Positions 10,801 through 21,203 of a DNA stretch of 64,000 nucleotides are shown here, one piece after another. This stretch comes from Dryocosmus kuriphilus (taxonomy: Eukaryota; Arthropoda; Insecta; Hymenoptera; Cynipidae). How positions within the stretch are numbered: position 1 is the stretch's first letter; the number at the start of each line of letters is the position of its first letter. Under the pieces are notes generated by a model. It searched no databases. It saw only the letters and a list, made by a program, of their open reading frames with translations, and was not told the origin of the DNA. The stretch spans positions 208,236,011-208,300,010 of the forward strand of contig CM076189.1 in the NCBI GenBank assembly GCA_038277395.1, given 5' to 3'. The position numbers and the translations under genes were made by a program.

Positions 10801-12791
10801 TTCTAGGGATACGACAGAATTGGATGTACCTGCTGTTTATCATCAGTTGGTTGATACGTATCACTCTTCAGATTCTGAGCTAGATGTAGACGATAGCAAA
10901 GATAAGCCTTCAACTAGCAAAGCAAAACCATCGTCGAGTAAACGATTGCGATCTCAAACAGTTGCTGCTCAGGATTGGAGAGCAGCCTGCCGGCAATTAC
11001 TAGATACTCTCTGGCAGTGTGAAGACTCCATTCCTTTCAGGTAAAGAGAATTTATTTTAGAAATGTGAAATAATTTTTTAAAGAAATTGAAGCCCTCAGG
11101 AGTTTTTTAATGAATGTGTGCTCAATTGTAAAATTTCTTCTTGAAGGGAACCAGTAGATAGGCTAGAGAATCCGGACTATCATCAAATTATTGATACACC
11201 GATGGACTTGCGTACAGTAAAGGAAGACCTGTTAGGAGGGAATTACGAAACTCCTTTAGAGTTTGCCAAAGATGTAAAGTTGATATTCACAAACAGCAGG
11301 AATTACAATACCAATAAACGCTCAAAGGTAAATATTATTAATAATCTTTTTAACGCATAGCTGAAAAAACTGAAGCAGAAATTTAATTGATTTTATTTTA
11401 CAGATTTATACAATGACAATAAGATTATCAGCTATGTCGGACGAACTGGTGCGAAGGGTTATTTCTAGTTGGAAGTCGTCAAACAGACGATTGTCGATCG
11501 AAAAAGCAAAAGGAAAAGTAAAACCGAACGCCAAGGCAAAGGGGAGTAAAAAGTTAACAAATGGAGCTGGTGAGTAGAATTAATTTTTTTGAATCTCTTT
11601 TTACTATTACGAGTGGTAGTAAGATGATGATTTAAAATAAATATTATTATTCACAGGACCTTCAAAAGAATATGATAGCACTGATGAAGATGAAGCTAAC
11701 ATTGAAAATGATGACGACGATGACGAGGACGACGACGAATATTCAACCGCAAGTAGAGCCATAATCGATGGGCCAGGTAAACATAATTACTTCATAATTA
11801 TTTCACATTTAAAATTACAATTTTTATGTAAATTATCAAAATTCTATTTACTTTTTCAGGACCATCTCGACTGGCCAATGGGTATGCAAGGCGCGCAGGT
11901 ACTTCTCCCCGATCAGGAATAAAACTCAGGCTGCCGAGAAATGCATCTCCAAAGAAGAACCAACCAAACTACGGCGAAATGAGTGACTCGGATGCGTCAG
12001 GTAGTGAAAGTAGTGACAGTGAACCCGTTCGAAGGACTAGAACGAGAAAAACAGTATCTAGTGATGCTCCAGACAGTGATTCTGAGGAAAGTTACAAACC
12101 CGGTGGTCGAGGAAAGCAGACTAAGAAGATTCGAGCGAAGAACAGTAAGCTCAAAATAATTAAGCCAAAAAAGAAGCAACCATTCTCTGATGAGGACGAA
12201 GATGATGAAGATGAAGACCGAGATCATGAGGAAGAAAAAGAAGACGACGAAGATGAGACCGAAGTTGCTCTCTTGAATCAACGAGTCTTCGTGGCCGAAT
12301 CATCTGACGAGAGCGCGAAAACAGTCACTCGTCGAAGCAGTGCAAGAGCGTGCAAGATGGTAAGTCAAGTACCCATACAAACTGCGTCCGAGGATAACAG
12401 TAACTCTGGGGATTCTGAAAGCGAGGAGAATGAAATGAGTGCAAATAGGCCCAATGATTCTCAAGAATCTGATAGCCAGGACGTGGTTTCGTCTCAGAAT
12501 TCGTCACAGAAAACTACCAGATCTCAAACAAGATCTCAGATGTCCCAGAATTCCGATAGCCTGGAAGAAACGTTCACTCGGACAAGAGGAAAACGCCCTC
12601 GGTACAACGAAGATAGCGAGGACAGTAATGGCGAACCAGTCAGAAATCGACGCAGCGTCAAACGACGATATTACGCCGAGGAAAGTGATGAGAGTGTGCC
12701 AGAAGTCGGAAATGGCATAACTATAAGCAGCAGAGGACGTGTTCGAAAAATGACGGCACGAGCTCGAGCATACCTTCTAGAATCACCTTAA
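1792..12791 (+). CDS. BRWD3: Bromodomain and WD-repeat protein, BRWD3/PHIP orthologue (12 coding exons)
   Basis: Coding exons inferred from splice sites and phase: 1792-1834, 1927-1985, 2060-2089, 2285-2344, 6763-6913, 7085-7183, 7380-10615, 10807-11040, 11147-11327, 11404-11569, 11657-11776 and 11860-12791. All phases join, giving about 1769 residues, normal for the family. Order of parts: a BRWD N-terminal helical region (PELYFLIAKFL, ILPQRLDW, LLGAGKQSLLRT), eight WD40 repeats, a long acidic/serine linker, a Tudor-like region, two bromodomains and a disordered acidic tail. Known of the family: nuclear DDB1-CUL4 substrate receptors that read histone H3 marks; the fly member modulates JAK-STAT signalling and chromatin. 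One surplus base near 9776-9785 breaks the frame in the window (see findings). The gene converges with Dys. Orthology is very sure; the exact N-terminus is likely. Confidence 0.93.
1927..2344 (+). CDS. BRWD3: BRWD3 coding exons 2-4 (N-terminal helical region)
   Basis: Three short exons (1927-1985, 2060-2089, 2285-2344), each with AG/GT borders, encode ELYFLIAKFLTAGPCRETAQ, VLKQELERIK and ILPQRLDW...SFEEL. Together they reproduce the family N-terminus, in which the LPxRxDW motif leads into a helix. Introns of 74 to 195 bp separate them. A 30-nt micro-exon (2060-2089) is easily missed by gene finders. Confidence 0.85.
2635..2806. mobile_element. Short inverted-repeat element (MITE-like)
   Basis: The element begins GGGTAAAAGGTGCAGCT and ends AGCTGTACCTTTTACCC, with arms of about 55 bp around an AT-rich centre. 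Both arms also share the ATGTAGATAAAAAATAT-type segment. It has no coding capacity. The size, terminal inverted repeats and intronic location fit a non-autonomous DNA transposon of undetermined family. No target duplication is clear. Confidence 0.7.
3112..4223 (-). pseudogene. THAP zinc-finger gene remnant, four exons, antisense in BRWD3 intron 4
   Basis: Read on the minus strand, 4223-3931 encodes a THAP-type finger start: CCVPGCKSD, then HAFPKD, a conserved W (AWRDIIKN) and YRVC. The frame then breaks near 4035. Later exon-like blocks have good borders: 3862-3621, 3523-3330 and 3215-3112. The last two join in phase (HAKDT-DEDSLSALLEV) and end at a stop at 3112-3114 after RMINA. The 3862-3621 block reads well apart from one internal stop (EALKA, stop, YGTAYKNK), and its junctions do not keep phase. 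THAP domains bind DNA and occur in host regulators and in P-type transposases; nothing here shows which. I read it as a decayed gene or domesticated transposon copy. Retained introns argue against a retrocopy. Confidence 0.6.
4360..4780 (+). repeat. Fragment of dispersed repeat R1
   Basis: It matches 28540-28880 over several hundred bases with moderate divergence. Shared landmarks are GGCTCTATCG, CATGACACTCGCGC and the TCATATCTTGCA-GTTTTGCT-AAAAGTGG block. It is one end of the longer element seen complete at 27461-30596 and 56795-57845. The open frames in it are chance frames of the repeat. Confidence 0.7.
5175..5577. mobile_element. Foldback element, about 0.4 kb
   Basis: The left arm (5175-5310) and right arm (5440-5577) are inverted copies of about 135 bp. 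Landmarks are GAAGTGATTTGA opposite TCAAATCACTTC, and GTATTTACCTGATCGTT opposite its diverged complement. A loop of about 130 bp holds a pyrimidine-rich repeat with CCCCTTTCCAA and CCCCTTTTCTC blocks. No protein is encoded. Confidence 0.65.
6763..7183 (+). CDS. BRWD3: BRWD3 coding exons 5-6
   Basis: Exon 5 (6763-6913) encodes YSHIGSQHLLQICARIGP and LLGAGKQSLLRT, which is highly typical of BRWD/PHIP. Exon 6 (7085-7183) encodes the more variable RGVRTYTGRLDGKPFMTPSG segment. Both end in phase 1 before GTAATG and GTAAGA donors. Confidence 0.9.
7380..10615 (+). CDS. BRWD3: BRWD3 large exon 7: eight WD40 repeats, linker, Tudor-like region, bromodomain 1
   Basis: The exon starts with TA after TTTTCAG, completing a valine codon (VKVLQGREN). 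Eight WD40 blades follow, from GHLSAVYCV (about 7470) to SDSHGHLMMYGFG (about 8590). Next come HLMPPPFLVDVDGNP and VPGREN, BRWD signatures. A basic and serine/acidic linker follows (to about 9640), then MGDEIVFFRQGH and the DRFRCMIDDGWW Tudor-like segment, then bromodomain 1 (about 10330-10615), which keeps its FN asparagine. The frame changes near 9776-9785: upstream it reads YLDAVRREK and stops at 9791, downstream it reads KVYELGPRCEPW. Removing one base from the A5 run gives the family length. The exon ends AA before GTAAGA. Confidence 0.92.
10807..12791 (+). CDS. BRWD3: BRWD3 exons 8-12: bromodomain 2 and acidic tail
   Basis: Exon 8 starts by completing the lysine of IIKDTTELD. Bromodomain 2 spans exons 8-10 (DWRAACRQLLDTLW, PVDRLENPDYHQIIDTPMDL, NSRNYNTNKRSKIYTM). 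The asparagine of NYN sits where the acetyl-lysine-binding residue belongs. Exon 11 (11657-11776) is almost wholly acidic. Exon 12 is a disordered S/D/E/R-rich tail with KKTKKIRAK-like basic clusters and ends at TAA 12789-12791. The introns are 70 to 190 bp, with clean AG/GT borders. Confidence 0.9.
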
Positions 12792-12818
12792 CGGCCTTTT
12801 TTTCTCTTAGTGATATTC

Positions 12819-12824
12819 AATAAA
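12819..12824 (+). terminator. Candidate BRWD3 poly(A) signal
   Basis: AATAAA lies 28 bases after the stop codon. A longer 3' UTR ending near another AATAAA-like word at about 14381 is also possible. Confidence 0.4.
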
Positions 12825-15326
12825 TAGTCGAGATTTTTAACTGACATCAATAGTGAATTATAAAACGAGTTAAATATCCACGTTGCTCGTGTTTGTGATT
12901 AAACAGTACGATCGGTTTTTGGCGATTTTCTTGTAAATATGAATATATTAGGATAGGTAAATTTAGAATTTAAAATTGATGAACAATAACGGGCGGAAAT
13001 TCAACTTCAAACATTGTTAATGTAATCTGGTTATTTTTAGGGACTTGACATCGATTCTGAGATTTCTTTTAAACACTTACTACATCCTTAAATATTTCCA
13101 GATGACAAAAAAATTATCCTATTGTATTCTGCCAAACAGTTAAAGACAGAGATTTTTTTTTTTATTTATACTTAACAGCCATAAATTTTAATTTTAAATG
13201 TTTCAATGTTTGTTGAAAATCTGAATATTTGGAAATTTGCAAATGTTTGACAAGAATTTTGCTGCTTTTGAAAACATGGCACAGTGTTTATTCAAAGACG
13301 AATTCCTTACTTGCACGTTGATGTTCTGTGTCTAGAATATTTACAGTTCTTACTTGAAAACGTACAAAAAATGAGGGCCTATATTTTTCGATAATCAACT
13401 GTTTTTGTTTTCAGAAACAAAATTTATTCAAATTGTCAAAAGACTCAAAATTTAATTTAGTTCTAAAGTATCGTGCACGTCAAAATAAAAGTGTATAGGA
13501 ACCTCTCTAATGACTTTAGAATATAATCATGTTTATATTTAAACGATTTCTAATAATTAAGTGTAAATAGTAGCAATTATCTTCTTTTTTTTTTTTACTT
13601 TGAGAATTGAAAATTTAGTGAAAATTGATATTTCAATGATGCCATGAGCGAATTAAATTTACAACGCCAAACAATTAATATTGATCACTTACAGAAATTA
13701 ATCTGAAAGCAAATTCAATTTAAATTTGCAACATATCGCGGCAATGTAAGGATTTTATAGTATTTACGTATTTTTTAACACGCATGGAAGAAAAACACTT
13801 GTAACTTAAAATTCGAAGCAGGTATTTTTAACTAAAAATGTATTCGTTGTGAATTCATTTGAAAATTAAAAGAGAAGCATCACATAAAATACTGTCTCCA
13901 AAGTGAACTTGGAAGAAAATCTCGATGAGAATATCTGTGTTTTCAAAGTAGTTTGCGTAGAGAGAACCGCAGTAGTTCGCAATTATTGGACGTCTCGACT
14001 GTCTCAAGTCATTGTGATACTAGATTAAGAATACGTAAAGTAATAATGATATTGAAAAATGGCTTAGCAATGATTATTTTCTTAAAATATGTCCGAAGAG
14101 TGGAAGCGTCAAGGAGAGCAGGTAGTCTTGATTATTTGACAGATATAGCTTCATTTCTACACTACCTTCATCTTCCTGAGTTTCATACAACATTTAGCCT
14201 ATTTTCCTACGGCAAATCACTTAAATAATTTAATATAATTCTGTTAAGTTCTATAGGTTCTAGGCTATTATTTATCAAGGATCACCATTAGCAATGATTT
14301 TTATTGTGTGTATTTAAATCGCTCCTACTGCTACATTCAGAGTGCTAAGTTATGTACAGTGTAGTTTTCATTACGATACTAATAAATTCTTATGAAATTG
14401 TTTGCTAATTGTGTCTTATTTATATCCACATAACCTACAAATAATTATCAAGGATTTTTCTCTTGATCTCAACAAACATTAACTACTCTAAAGTGAAACT
14501 AAATAATTTATAAATTGTCATTTTTCTTAAAATAGGACAAAATTTACGCTTGATGAAATTCACATTTTCTATCGACACGAGCTTCAAAAAGTTTAGAAAC
14601 ATTTCCTGTTGATGCTAGCATATACTAGGACAGTGAAAATTTCCCATTCCTCAAAAAGCGGCTATATAGATTTCACAGAAGCACGTTAGGAGAAGAAAAA
14701 TAGGGGAAAGCTATAGAGCACCATAAGTGAAATTCACATTTCCACTAAAGACGAACGTAGAATTAAGATAAAATGAAATTTGTTATGTTAGTTTTATTTT
14801 TTAATACCAGTGGTTAAAAAATACGGAAAGTTTGGTTTTTAGAACCCTGCAAAAAACGTCGAATTGAAAAGTATTTAAAATTATTAGCGTTTTGAATGCG
14901 TTTCAATTCTGCTTTCCGGTGCGGAGAAAAGATATTCAAAGTATTGGTTCACATTAAACTTCACCCCGCTAAATGCGTGACTTCATCGTACATGCTTCGC
15001 ATTCAAAAGTATTGGATCGCATTTAATTAATCCGCACTGAAATCGAAAATTTGTACACTTCGAATTAAAAAGTATTGGTTCGCGATAAGTTAACTCATTC
15101 CCAAAAATATCCACACAAAAAAAGTAATTGCGGTGTCAGTGTCGACCAAACCAATCAGTCATTTATAGACACTATGGCGAACTCACACATTAAAAAGTTT
15201 TCACTTTACACCAAAATTTCGTCGCATTCAGAAGCATTCAAATGAAAGCGAACCCTTTCACTGAACATGATAATTAATTTCACAAATTTTGTTCATATTC
15301 AGTAGCATTTAAAATTTAGACTACAA
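12825..15326. other. 3' flank of BRWD3, no gene seen
   Basis: AT-rich sequence without a coding signal. An open frame at 13953-14228 has no recognisable motif. 14860-15090 holds four loosely spaced copies of an AAAGTATTGGTTCGC-like word (see findings). Some of this may be BRWD3 3' UTR. Confidence 0.45.
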
Positions 15327-15617
15327 CCCAGTTAACATTGATCGAGGCCGGTACGTACCCGCGACCTGTTTTTTGGTACTTTGGTACCGTAAGTGGTACG
15401 GCGACAATCGTAGCAGGAACGTACCGGCTTGGGTGAAAATGTCCGCTTACGTAGCAAAAATATCGTTGTTGGAACGTTCCCAATTGGATGCTTGTAAGGT
15501 AGCCGCCGCGTATCGGGAACGTACCTAAGAACACGTTCCTGGTACGTAATTGGTACGATCCCAACAAACAAATTTTTTCCCTGGTCTTCAAACAACAACG
15601 TACCTTGATACATACAG

Positions 15618-15672
<55 letters not shown>

Positions 15673-15990
15673 CACACACACATATATATATGTATATGTA
15701 TGTATCAAGGTATGTTGTTGTTTGAAGACCAGAGAAAAAATTTGTTTGTTGGGATCGTACCAATTACGTACGTACCAGGAACGTGTTCTTAGGTACGTTC
15801 CCGGTACGCGGCGGCTACCTTACAAGCATCCTATTGGGAACGTTCCAACAACGATATTTTTGCTACGTAAGCGGACATTTTCACCCAAGCCGGTACGTTC
15901 CTGCTACGATTGTCGCCGTACCACTTACGGTACCAAAGTACCAAAAAACAGGTCGCGGGTACGTACCGGCCTCGATCAATGTTAACTGGG
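15327..15990. mobile_element. Palindromic foldback element with (TA)n centre
   Basis: The left end CCCAGTTAACATTGATCG and the right end CGATCAATGTTAACTGGG are exact inverted copies. The arms of about 290 bp are nearly identical throughout, rich in GGTACGTACC and GGAACGTTCC words. They meet at a TA/CA dinucleotide repeat (about 15625-15700). Open frames inside it on both strands are mirror images with long Ile-Tyr runs from the microsatellite, so they are not genes. The high arm identity suggests a recent or conversion-maintained element. I see no certain target duplication. Confidence 0.85.
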
Positions 15991-16192
15991 AAAGCAGATT
16001 TCACGATAACATCTCGTAAACGCGAAACAATACTTTTCAATCTGACGTTGTTTTGCAGGACATCTTGTCTTTTAGTCTGATTTTCTTCGGGGATTGCTCA
16101 AATTGAAGCTCTTGGCATGTAAAATTAAGCTAAAAATGAATACTGGCTATATTAGAGTTTTATTTTTTTTATATCAGTGGTTAAAAACAATT

Positions 16193-19100
16193 GAGTGTCC
16201 CCATGCAAGAACAAGACAGATTTTTCTAGTGCGGTGGAGTTGGCCCCTGACAGCTAAAAATCGAAATACGAAATTTTGAATTTTAAAAGATAGATTATTG
16301 TAGATAATTATATTCCGCATCTTTTTTTCCTTTTCAAGAAGTTCATATCTTTTGTAGAATTTAAAAAAGTTGCAAAAAACTGTTTTTTTTTTAAAGTTAA
16401 TTTTTAATTCGATCTTTGTCTTCAACTCGTGCTCAAATCCGCAGTTTTTTGGAATTTCTTTATAAAATTTATAGAAAGCATTCCTTATAGTGTTCTTGTT
16501 ATAACGGTTAGCAACAGGAAATTTCAACTTTATTAATAACCATATAAAAAATTATTTTCTAGGCTATTGCATAATTCGTTCCACAAAATGTTTGAGCGTT
16601 TCGTTTATCGAGGCAAGTTTGAGCAAACAAAAACTTCCTGCGGAGAAGTTGTTCAAAAAAGTACAAAGAAGTTTTCTGCAAAGGCTTTTTTTAAATAAAT
16701 TAATAAGTAAAAAACTTTGAACACTAAACTTTAAGCGCGCGACTGAACTATGCGTAGATTATGCCGAGTCAGAACGTCTTTCTTTATACGACGGTTCGAT
16801 GAACTCGAAATGTAATATAGGAGAAGAAATAAAATTATTCAAGTTTTAGATGACCGCCAAACGCCCTTCAGCCTTTTTGATTCCATACGTAGCCAAAACA
16901 TTGCAGTTTTCTGCTAAAACAAAATAAATCATTTCTATTCTGAGTACCGAAGTGTGCGCTTCGTACGCGGATTGCGAGCTTTATCTTCAGTAAAAACAAA
17001 ATTTATAATTTATAATAATAAAATTATTATCAAAACGAATTTTCAAATTTCTATAATGGAAAGCGAAACTCAAGGTTTTTCTAGAGGGAGGAAACGAACA
17101 ATAAATGAAGAAGCATGGGCTAGAAATATTAAGAAAACAAGCAGAAATAGAGTACGTATAATATTTAGCTTTTTCTCTTTCGATAGAAGCTGAAAAAAAT
17201 TCCCGTTTTTTTATATTTTGAACTTCTGTACAGATACCGTGATAAAAAAGTGTTTTGGTAATAATTTCAATAATAATTCCGTAATAAGGCTTTTCAAAAC
17301 AAAATTTTTTTAACACAGGGCGAAGAGTACGTCTCTACTTCTAAGAAACTTGTTTTTGAAAGAAATTTTGTACCAGTTCAAAACTTAAGAAGAAATGTTT
17401 TTTGAAGATTTCAACTTTTGCACAGAATAAATTTCATGACCAATTCTGGAATGTAGGAGACTACAGCAAGCAAAATATTGTTCTTAACGCGGTAATGAAA
17501 TGCAAGGACCCTTTAAAACTAAGTGCTATACCGACGTTCCGCGTCTAATCACATGGACATATCATTTCTCAACTGATGAAGAAAATATTGTTGTATGCAA
17601 ACAATTTTTGTGTAAAGTTTTGAATGTAGGTAAAGGAAGGTTAGAATGCGTTCAGAAAAAGATTATAGCTGGGGAAAGTTTAGAAGATAAGAGAGGTAAG
17701 CATGCAAATCAACGGGTCAAATTGACTGATGATGTTAAGGAATTGATAAAAGTTCACTGTCTGTCCATGCCACATCAACAATCTCACTATAGTAGAGAAT
17801 CCACATCTCTAAACTACATAATCAATCCGGAAATGAATTTACACAAGATGTATGAGGAATTTCGAAAATTTTATTCTGCTACGACAGGAAGTGAACTAGA
17901 TTTGCACGAAAATACTTACAGCAATTTTCCAACCATAATATTATCATAACTTTTCATTTAAATTACCGAGAACGGACGTTTGCTATGAATGTTACTTAAG
18001 TTCCTTACAAGCTGTACAATCTGATGAAATTACAAATCACAAAAAAAGCGTTCAAGAATATCAGGCTTTTAAAAAAGAACTGCTTTCAGAAGAAAATGTA
18101 CTTTGCTGTGAATTCGATTACGCGCAAAATCTTGCATTGCCCAAAATTCCTGTTTCAGAACAGTTTTATAAACGATTACTCTGGTTATATTTATTTAACG
18201 TACATGTATTTACCTCAAAAAATAGTGTGCAGCAGGCGGTCAAAATAGAAATTACACAGTATTCGCTTTCTTATTAACACTATGTATAGATCTCAGTATT
18301 GAAATCTGGCATATTTTTCCTGTTCGCGGTCACTCCTATTGCCAGTGTGATCGAAATTTTGGTTTATACTCGCAAAAAAAGAAAAAAACTAGAGAAAATT
18401 GAAACAGCGGCAAAATACATTGAACTGATTAAAGATTCTCGCGATCCTCCGTTTATTATGATAGAATCATCAAACAATATTTTGCACGATTTTGAAAAAT
18501 CTTTTAGGGGAAGCGTACGAATTCCAAAAGCTATGAGAATCAGCCAGGCTTGTGTAATTAAATATTTACCAAACGGCAATGTTCAGCTTTTTAATCATTA
18601 TTACGGAAAAAATCCTTCTTTTTTTACTATTAAACCAAGCATTAAACTCAAAGACATGAAAAAGATTGCCCCTCCAAAAGTCGGTGTCACAAAAGCTAAA
18701 ATGAATGACGTGAAAAGCTTACTCAAATATCTTTCTCCCGAAGGTCAACAATTTTTCACGGATTACTTTGCTTTGATAACAAAAATTGAAGAAGTGGATG
18801 ATTCTGTATTATCTGATGAGGAATAATATTAATTTTACATTACTAAAATCGGATTACAATATACTGTAAGTTAAATATGGAATAAGTCCTCTCAGAATAA
18901 TAATTTATTGTCAGCACTGCAATATTAAAACCTGTGATTACAATGATCTCATTAAATATTTATATAAATTATTATAAACATAACTATTCGCTAAATGAAT
19001 GAAAATTTAACATATTTTATGTCAATTGAAGTGTTATTACTTATTTTAAAGCCTGACCCCCATGAACTCGCCTAAACGTCAAGACGTCCCGACTCGGCAT

Positions 19101-19673
19101 AATCCACCCATAGAAAATCAGTCGCGCGCTTAAAGTTTAGTGTTCACAGTTTTTTACCTATTAATTTATTTAAAAAAAGCCTTTGCAGAAAACTTCTTTG
19201 TACTTTTTTGAACAGCTTCTCCGCAGGAAGTTTTTGTTTGCTCAAACTTGCCTCGATAAACGAAACGCTCAAACATTTTGTGGAACGAATTATGCAATAG
19301 CCAAGAAAATAATTTTTTATATGGTTATTAATAAAGTTGAAATTTCGTATTGCTAACCGTTATAACAAGAACACTATAAGGAATGCCTTCTATAAATTTT
19401 ATAAAGAAATTCCAAAAACTGTGGATTTGAGCACGAGTTGAAGACAAAAATCGAATTAAAAATTGACTTTAAAAAAAAAAACAGTTTTTTGCAATTTTTT
19501 TAAATTCTAAAAAAGATATGCACTTCTTGAAAAGGAGAAAAAGATGCGGAATATAATTATCTACAATAATCTATGTTTTAAAATTCAAAATTTCGTATTT
19601 CGATTTTTAGCTGTCAGGGGCCAACTCCACCGCACTATAAAAATCTATGGCTTGTTCTTGCATGGGGACACTC
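16193..19673 (+). mobile_element. DNA transposon with ~590-bp terminal inverted repeats (Sola-like)
   Basis: The termini read GAGTGTCCCCATGCAAG and its complement, flanked on both sides by AATT (16189-16192 and 19674-19677), a 4-bp target duplication. Inverted repeats run about 16193-16782 and 19085-19673 with a few percent differences. Between them lies one decayed transposase gene. Four-base target duplications, GAG termini and the protein motifs fit my memory of the Sola superfamily, but I cannot run the comparison. The element sits between two convergent genes, where insertion would do little harm. Confidence 0.75.
17056..18826 (+). pseudogene. Decayed Sola-like transposase
   Basis: The pieces lie in order on the plus strand. 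The start is about 17056 (MESETQGF), with KRTINEEAWARNIKKTSRNR and a likely intron 17153-17319 joining to GEEYVSTSKK. Next are FWNVGDYSKQN (about 17440), VCKQFLCKVLNVGKGR and RGKHANQRV (17580-17715), and SHYSRESTSLNYI with KMYEEF (17790-17860). Then KLPRTDVCYECY in another frame, FDYAQNLALPKIPVS and FYKRLLWLYLFNVHV (18110-18210). The last block is 18299-18826, ending VDDSVLSDEE. At least three frame changes and internal stops separate the pieces, so the protein is not made. The arrangement matches a transposase type common in insect genomes; acidic FDYAQN may be part of the catalytic set, which is inference. Confidence 0.7.
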
Positions 19674-19677
19674 AATT

Positions 19678-21108
19678 ATACATATACTATTAGTGTTAGT
19701 ACCCGTTCCTACGAAATTCTTAAGTGAGGGCATTTGCCGCCCGTTTCACGAACGGATTTTTTCTTTATAAAGTGTTTCTTTGAATTTATTATAGATATCA
19801 CTTTCTTGAAATGTGGGAGATGTTGAACATCCTAGGATGAACACAAAATGTTTTAGAAAAATTTGAAGTTTGTTTTGTAATTCCGGGTCGAGGGCTCCTC
19901 CTACGAGATGCCTTCATTTAGACTGACAATGAGTTGCAATGAGTGGCAAAAATACATTTCACTATTTATTTTGAGCATTTATTTTCAAATTTATTAAAAA
20001 ATGTTTTTTACTACTAAATCAATGATAAATTGGTTTTTTTTCTTAAAATAAAACAATACCCTGTATTATAACCTATATTATTTTGAGTTTCAGCGAAGAA
20101 AACTTTTTGAAAATTGAATTTTTTCTAAAGACCGCCGACAATTTGAAATTGCTGAATTTTTCATGATCGAATGTATTTTGTTATTTGAAGAAAATTAAAG
20201 AGATTTAGGAAAAGAAGAGGCAAAGGAATATTTTCTAGACAACTTTATTACAGGATATCAGAATACAGTCTACAGTTGGTAATTTCAAGTAGTTATCAAT
20301 ATATTTTTAAACATAAGTAACGTTCGGGAGATTAAAAAATAAAAGAAATCCGCCGCTCACGTATCCATACAAAATGTATAAAAGTATCTGGTCATTGGAT
20401 AAAAAATAATCTTGGATGTCGTAACAATCATTGTTGTTTTGTTTAACCATTCCAATAAAAAGTATTCGTCTTTTAACGACGTAGACTTAAAAACTGCCCA
20501 ATAAAGAACGCCAGGTGTAAACCACATTTTTTTCCACTTGCAATGCCTGTCGGGTAGAATCATGATATGGACACAAGATGTTGCACAGAGGAAGAATTGA
20601 TGGCAGTGAACATAACGGGCATGTGTAAATACAGTCTACGCTCTACAGAGTATGCGATTCGACACATTGCTTTGCATGCATTGTTAGTGTTACTCGTTTT
20701 GAATATATTTATGTATTTATAACCAGTTTAATCTTTTATGTAATTTAGCTAGCAAGCATAACAATCGATTCTTCCTAAGATTAGAATCATGATATGATGA
20801 GTCAAATGTAGAATAGTATTTTTTCAGGGGAACTGCCAAAGCCAAAACGTAACTGTCATCATTTATATAATTCAGCTATACAGTGGCGTATATCAAAACT
20901 TATAAAATACCCAAAACCACGATGGAAAGTTCCCTGAACACCTGCGCTTTTTACCTGGCGCAACTATTTATGTTACAGCCATGAAATTTTCTTTGATATG
21001 CGTTAGGGCCAGACTTTTTCTTGGTCATCGAAAACGATTACAAGTGTAATTACTGTTAACGAGTATAAGACAAATTTTCTAAGTCTATCTCGCTGGATAG
21101 AAATGAGT
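19678..21108. other. Intergenic sequence and Dys 3' flank
   Basis: AT-rich, with no supported gene. The 3' UTR of the minus-strand Dys gene should occupy part of 20200-21108, but I see no convincing poly(A) signal on that strand. A minus-strand open frame at 20357-20563 (68 codons, rich in aromatic residues) has no motif I recognise and no start or splice support. Confidence 0.4.
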
Positions 21109-21203
21109 TCATTTAAAAGCTGGAGGAGGTGCTCGCTGTCCATTCGGCTTTGAATCCTCAGTCACTGCTGTTACTAGTTCGCCAACTGCTTTTCCCAAGT
21201 CTC
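21109..21203 (-). CDS. Dys: Dys last exon
   Basis: After TATTTTCAG the exon completes a glycine codon from the exon ending LLHMAG. It encodes [16 protein letters not shown] and a proline-rich tail (APPPAFK), then TGA at 21111-21109. The joined [13 protein letters not shown] helix resembles the extreme C-terminus of arthropod dystrophins. The preceding donor is GTTCGT, weaker than consensus. Confidence 0.8.

Noticed and set aside
15316..15985. Several open frames of 80-143 codons with long Ile-Tyr runs
   Set aside because: They lie on both arms of one palindrome and translate a TA/CA microsatellite; mirror-image frames on opposite strands show they are not genes.
20357..20563. 68-codon minus-strand frame in the Dys 3' flank
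   Set aside because: It lacks a recognisable domain, start context or splice sites; most likely 3' UTR or intergenic.
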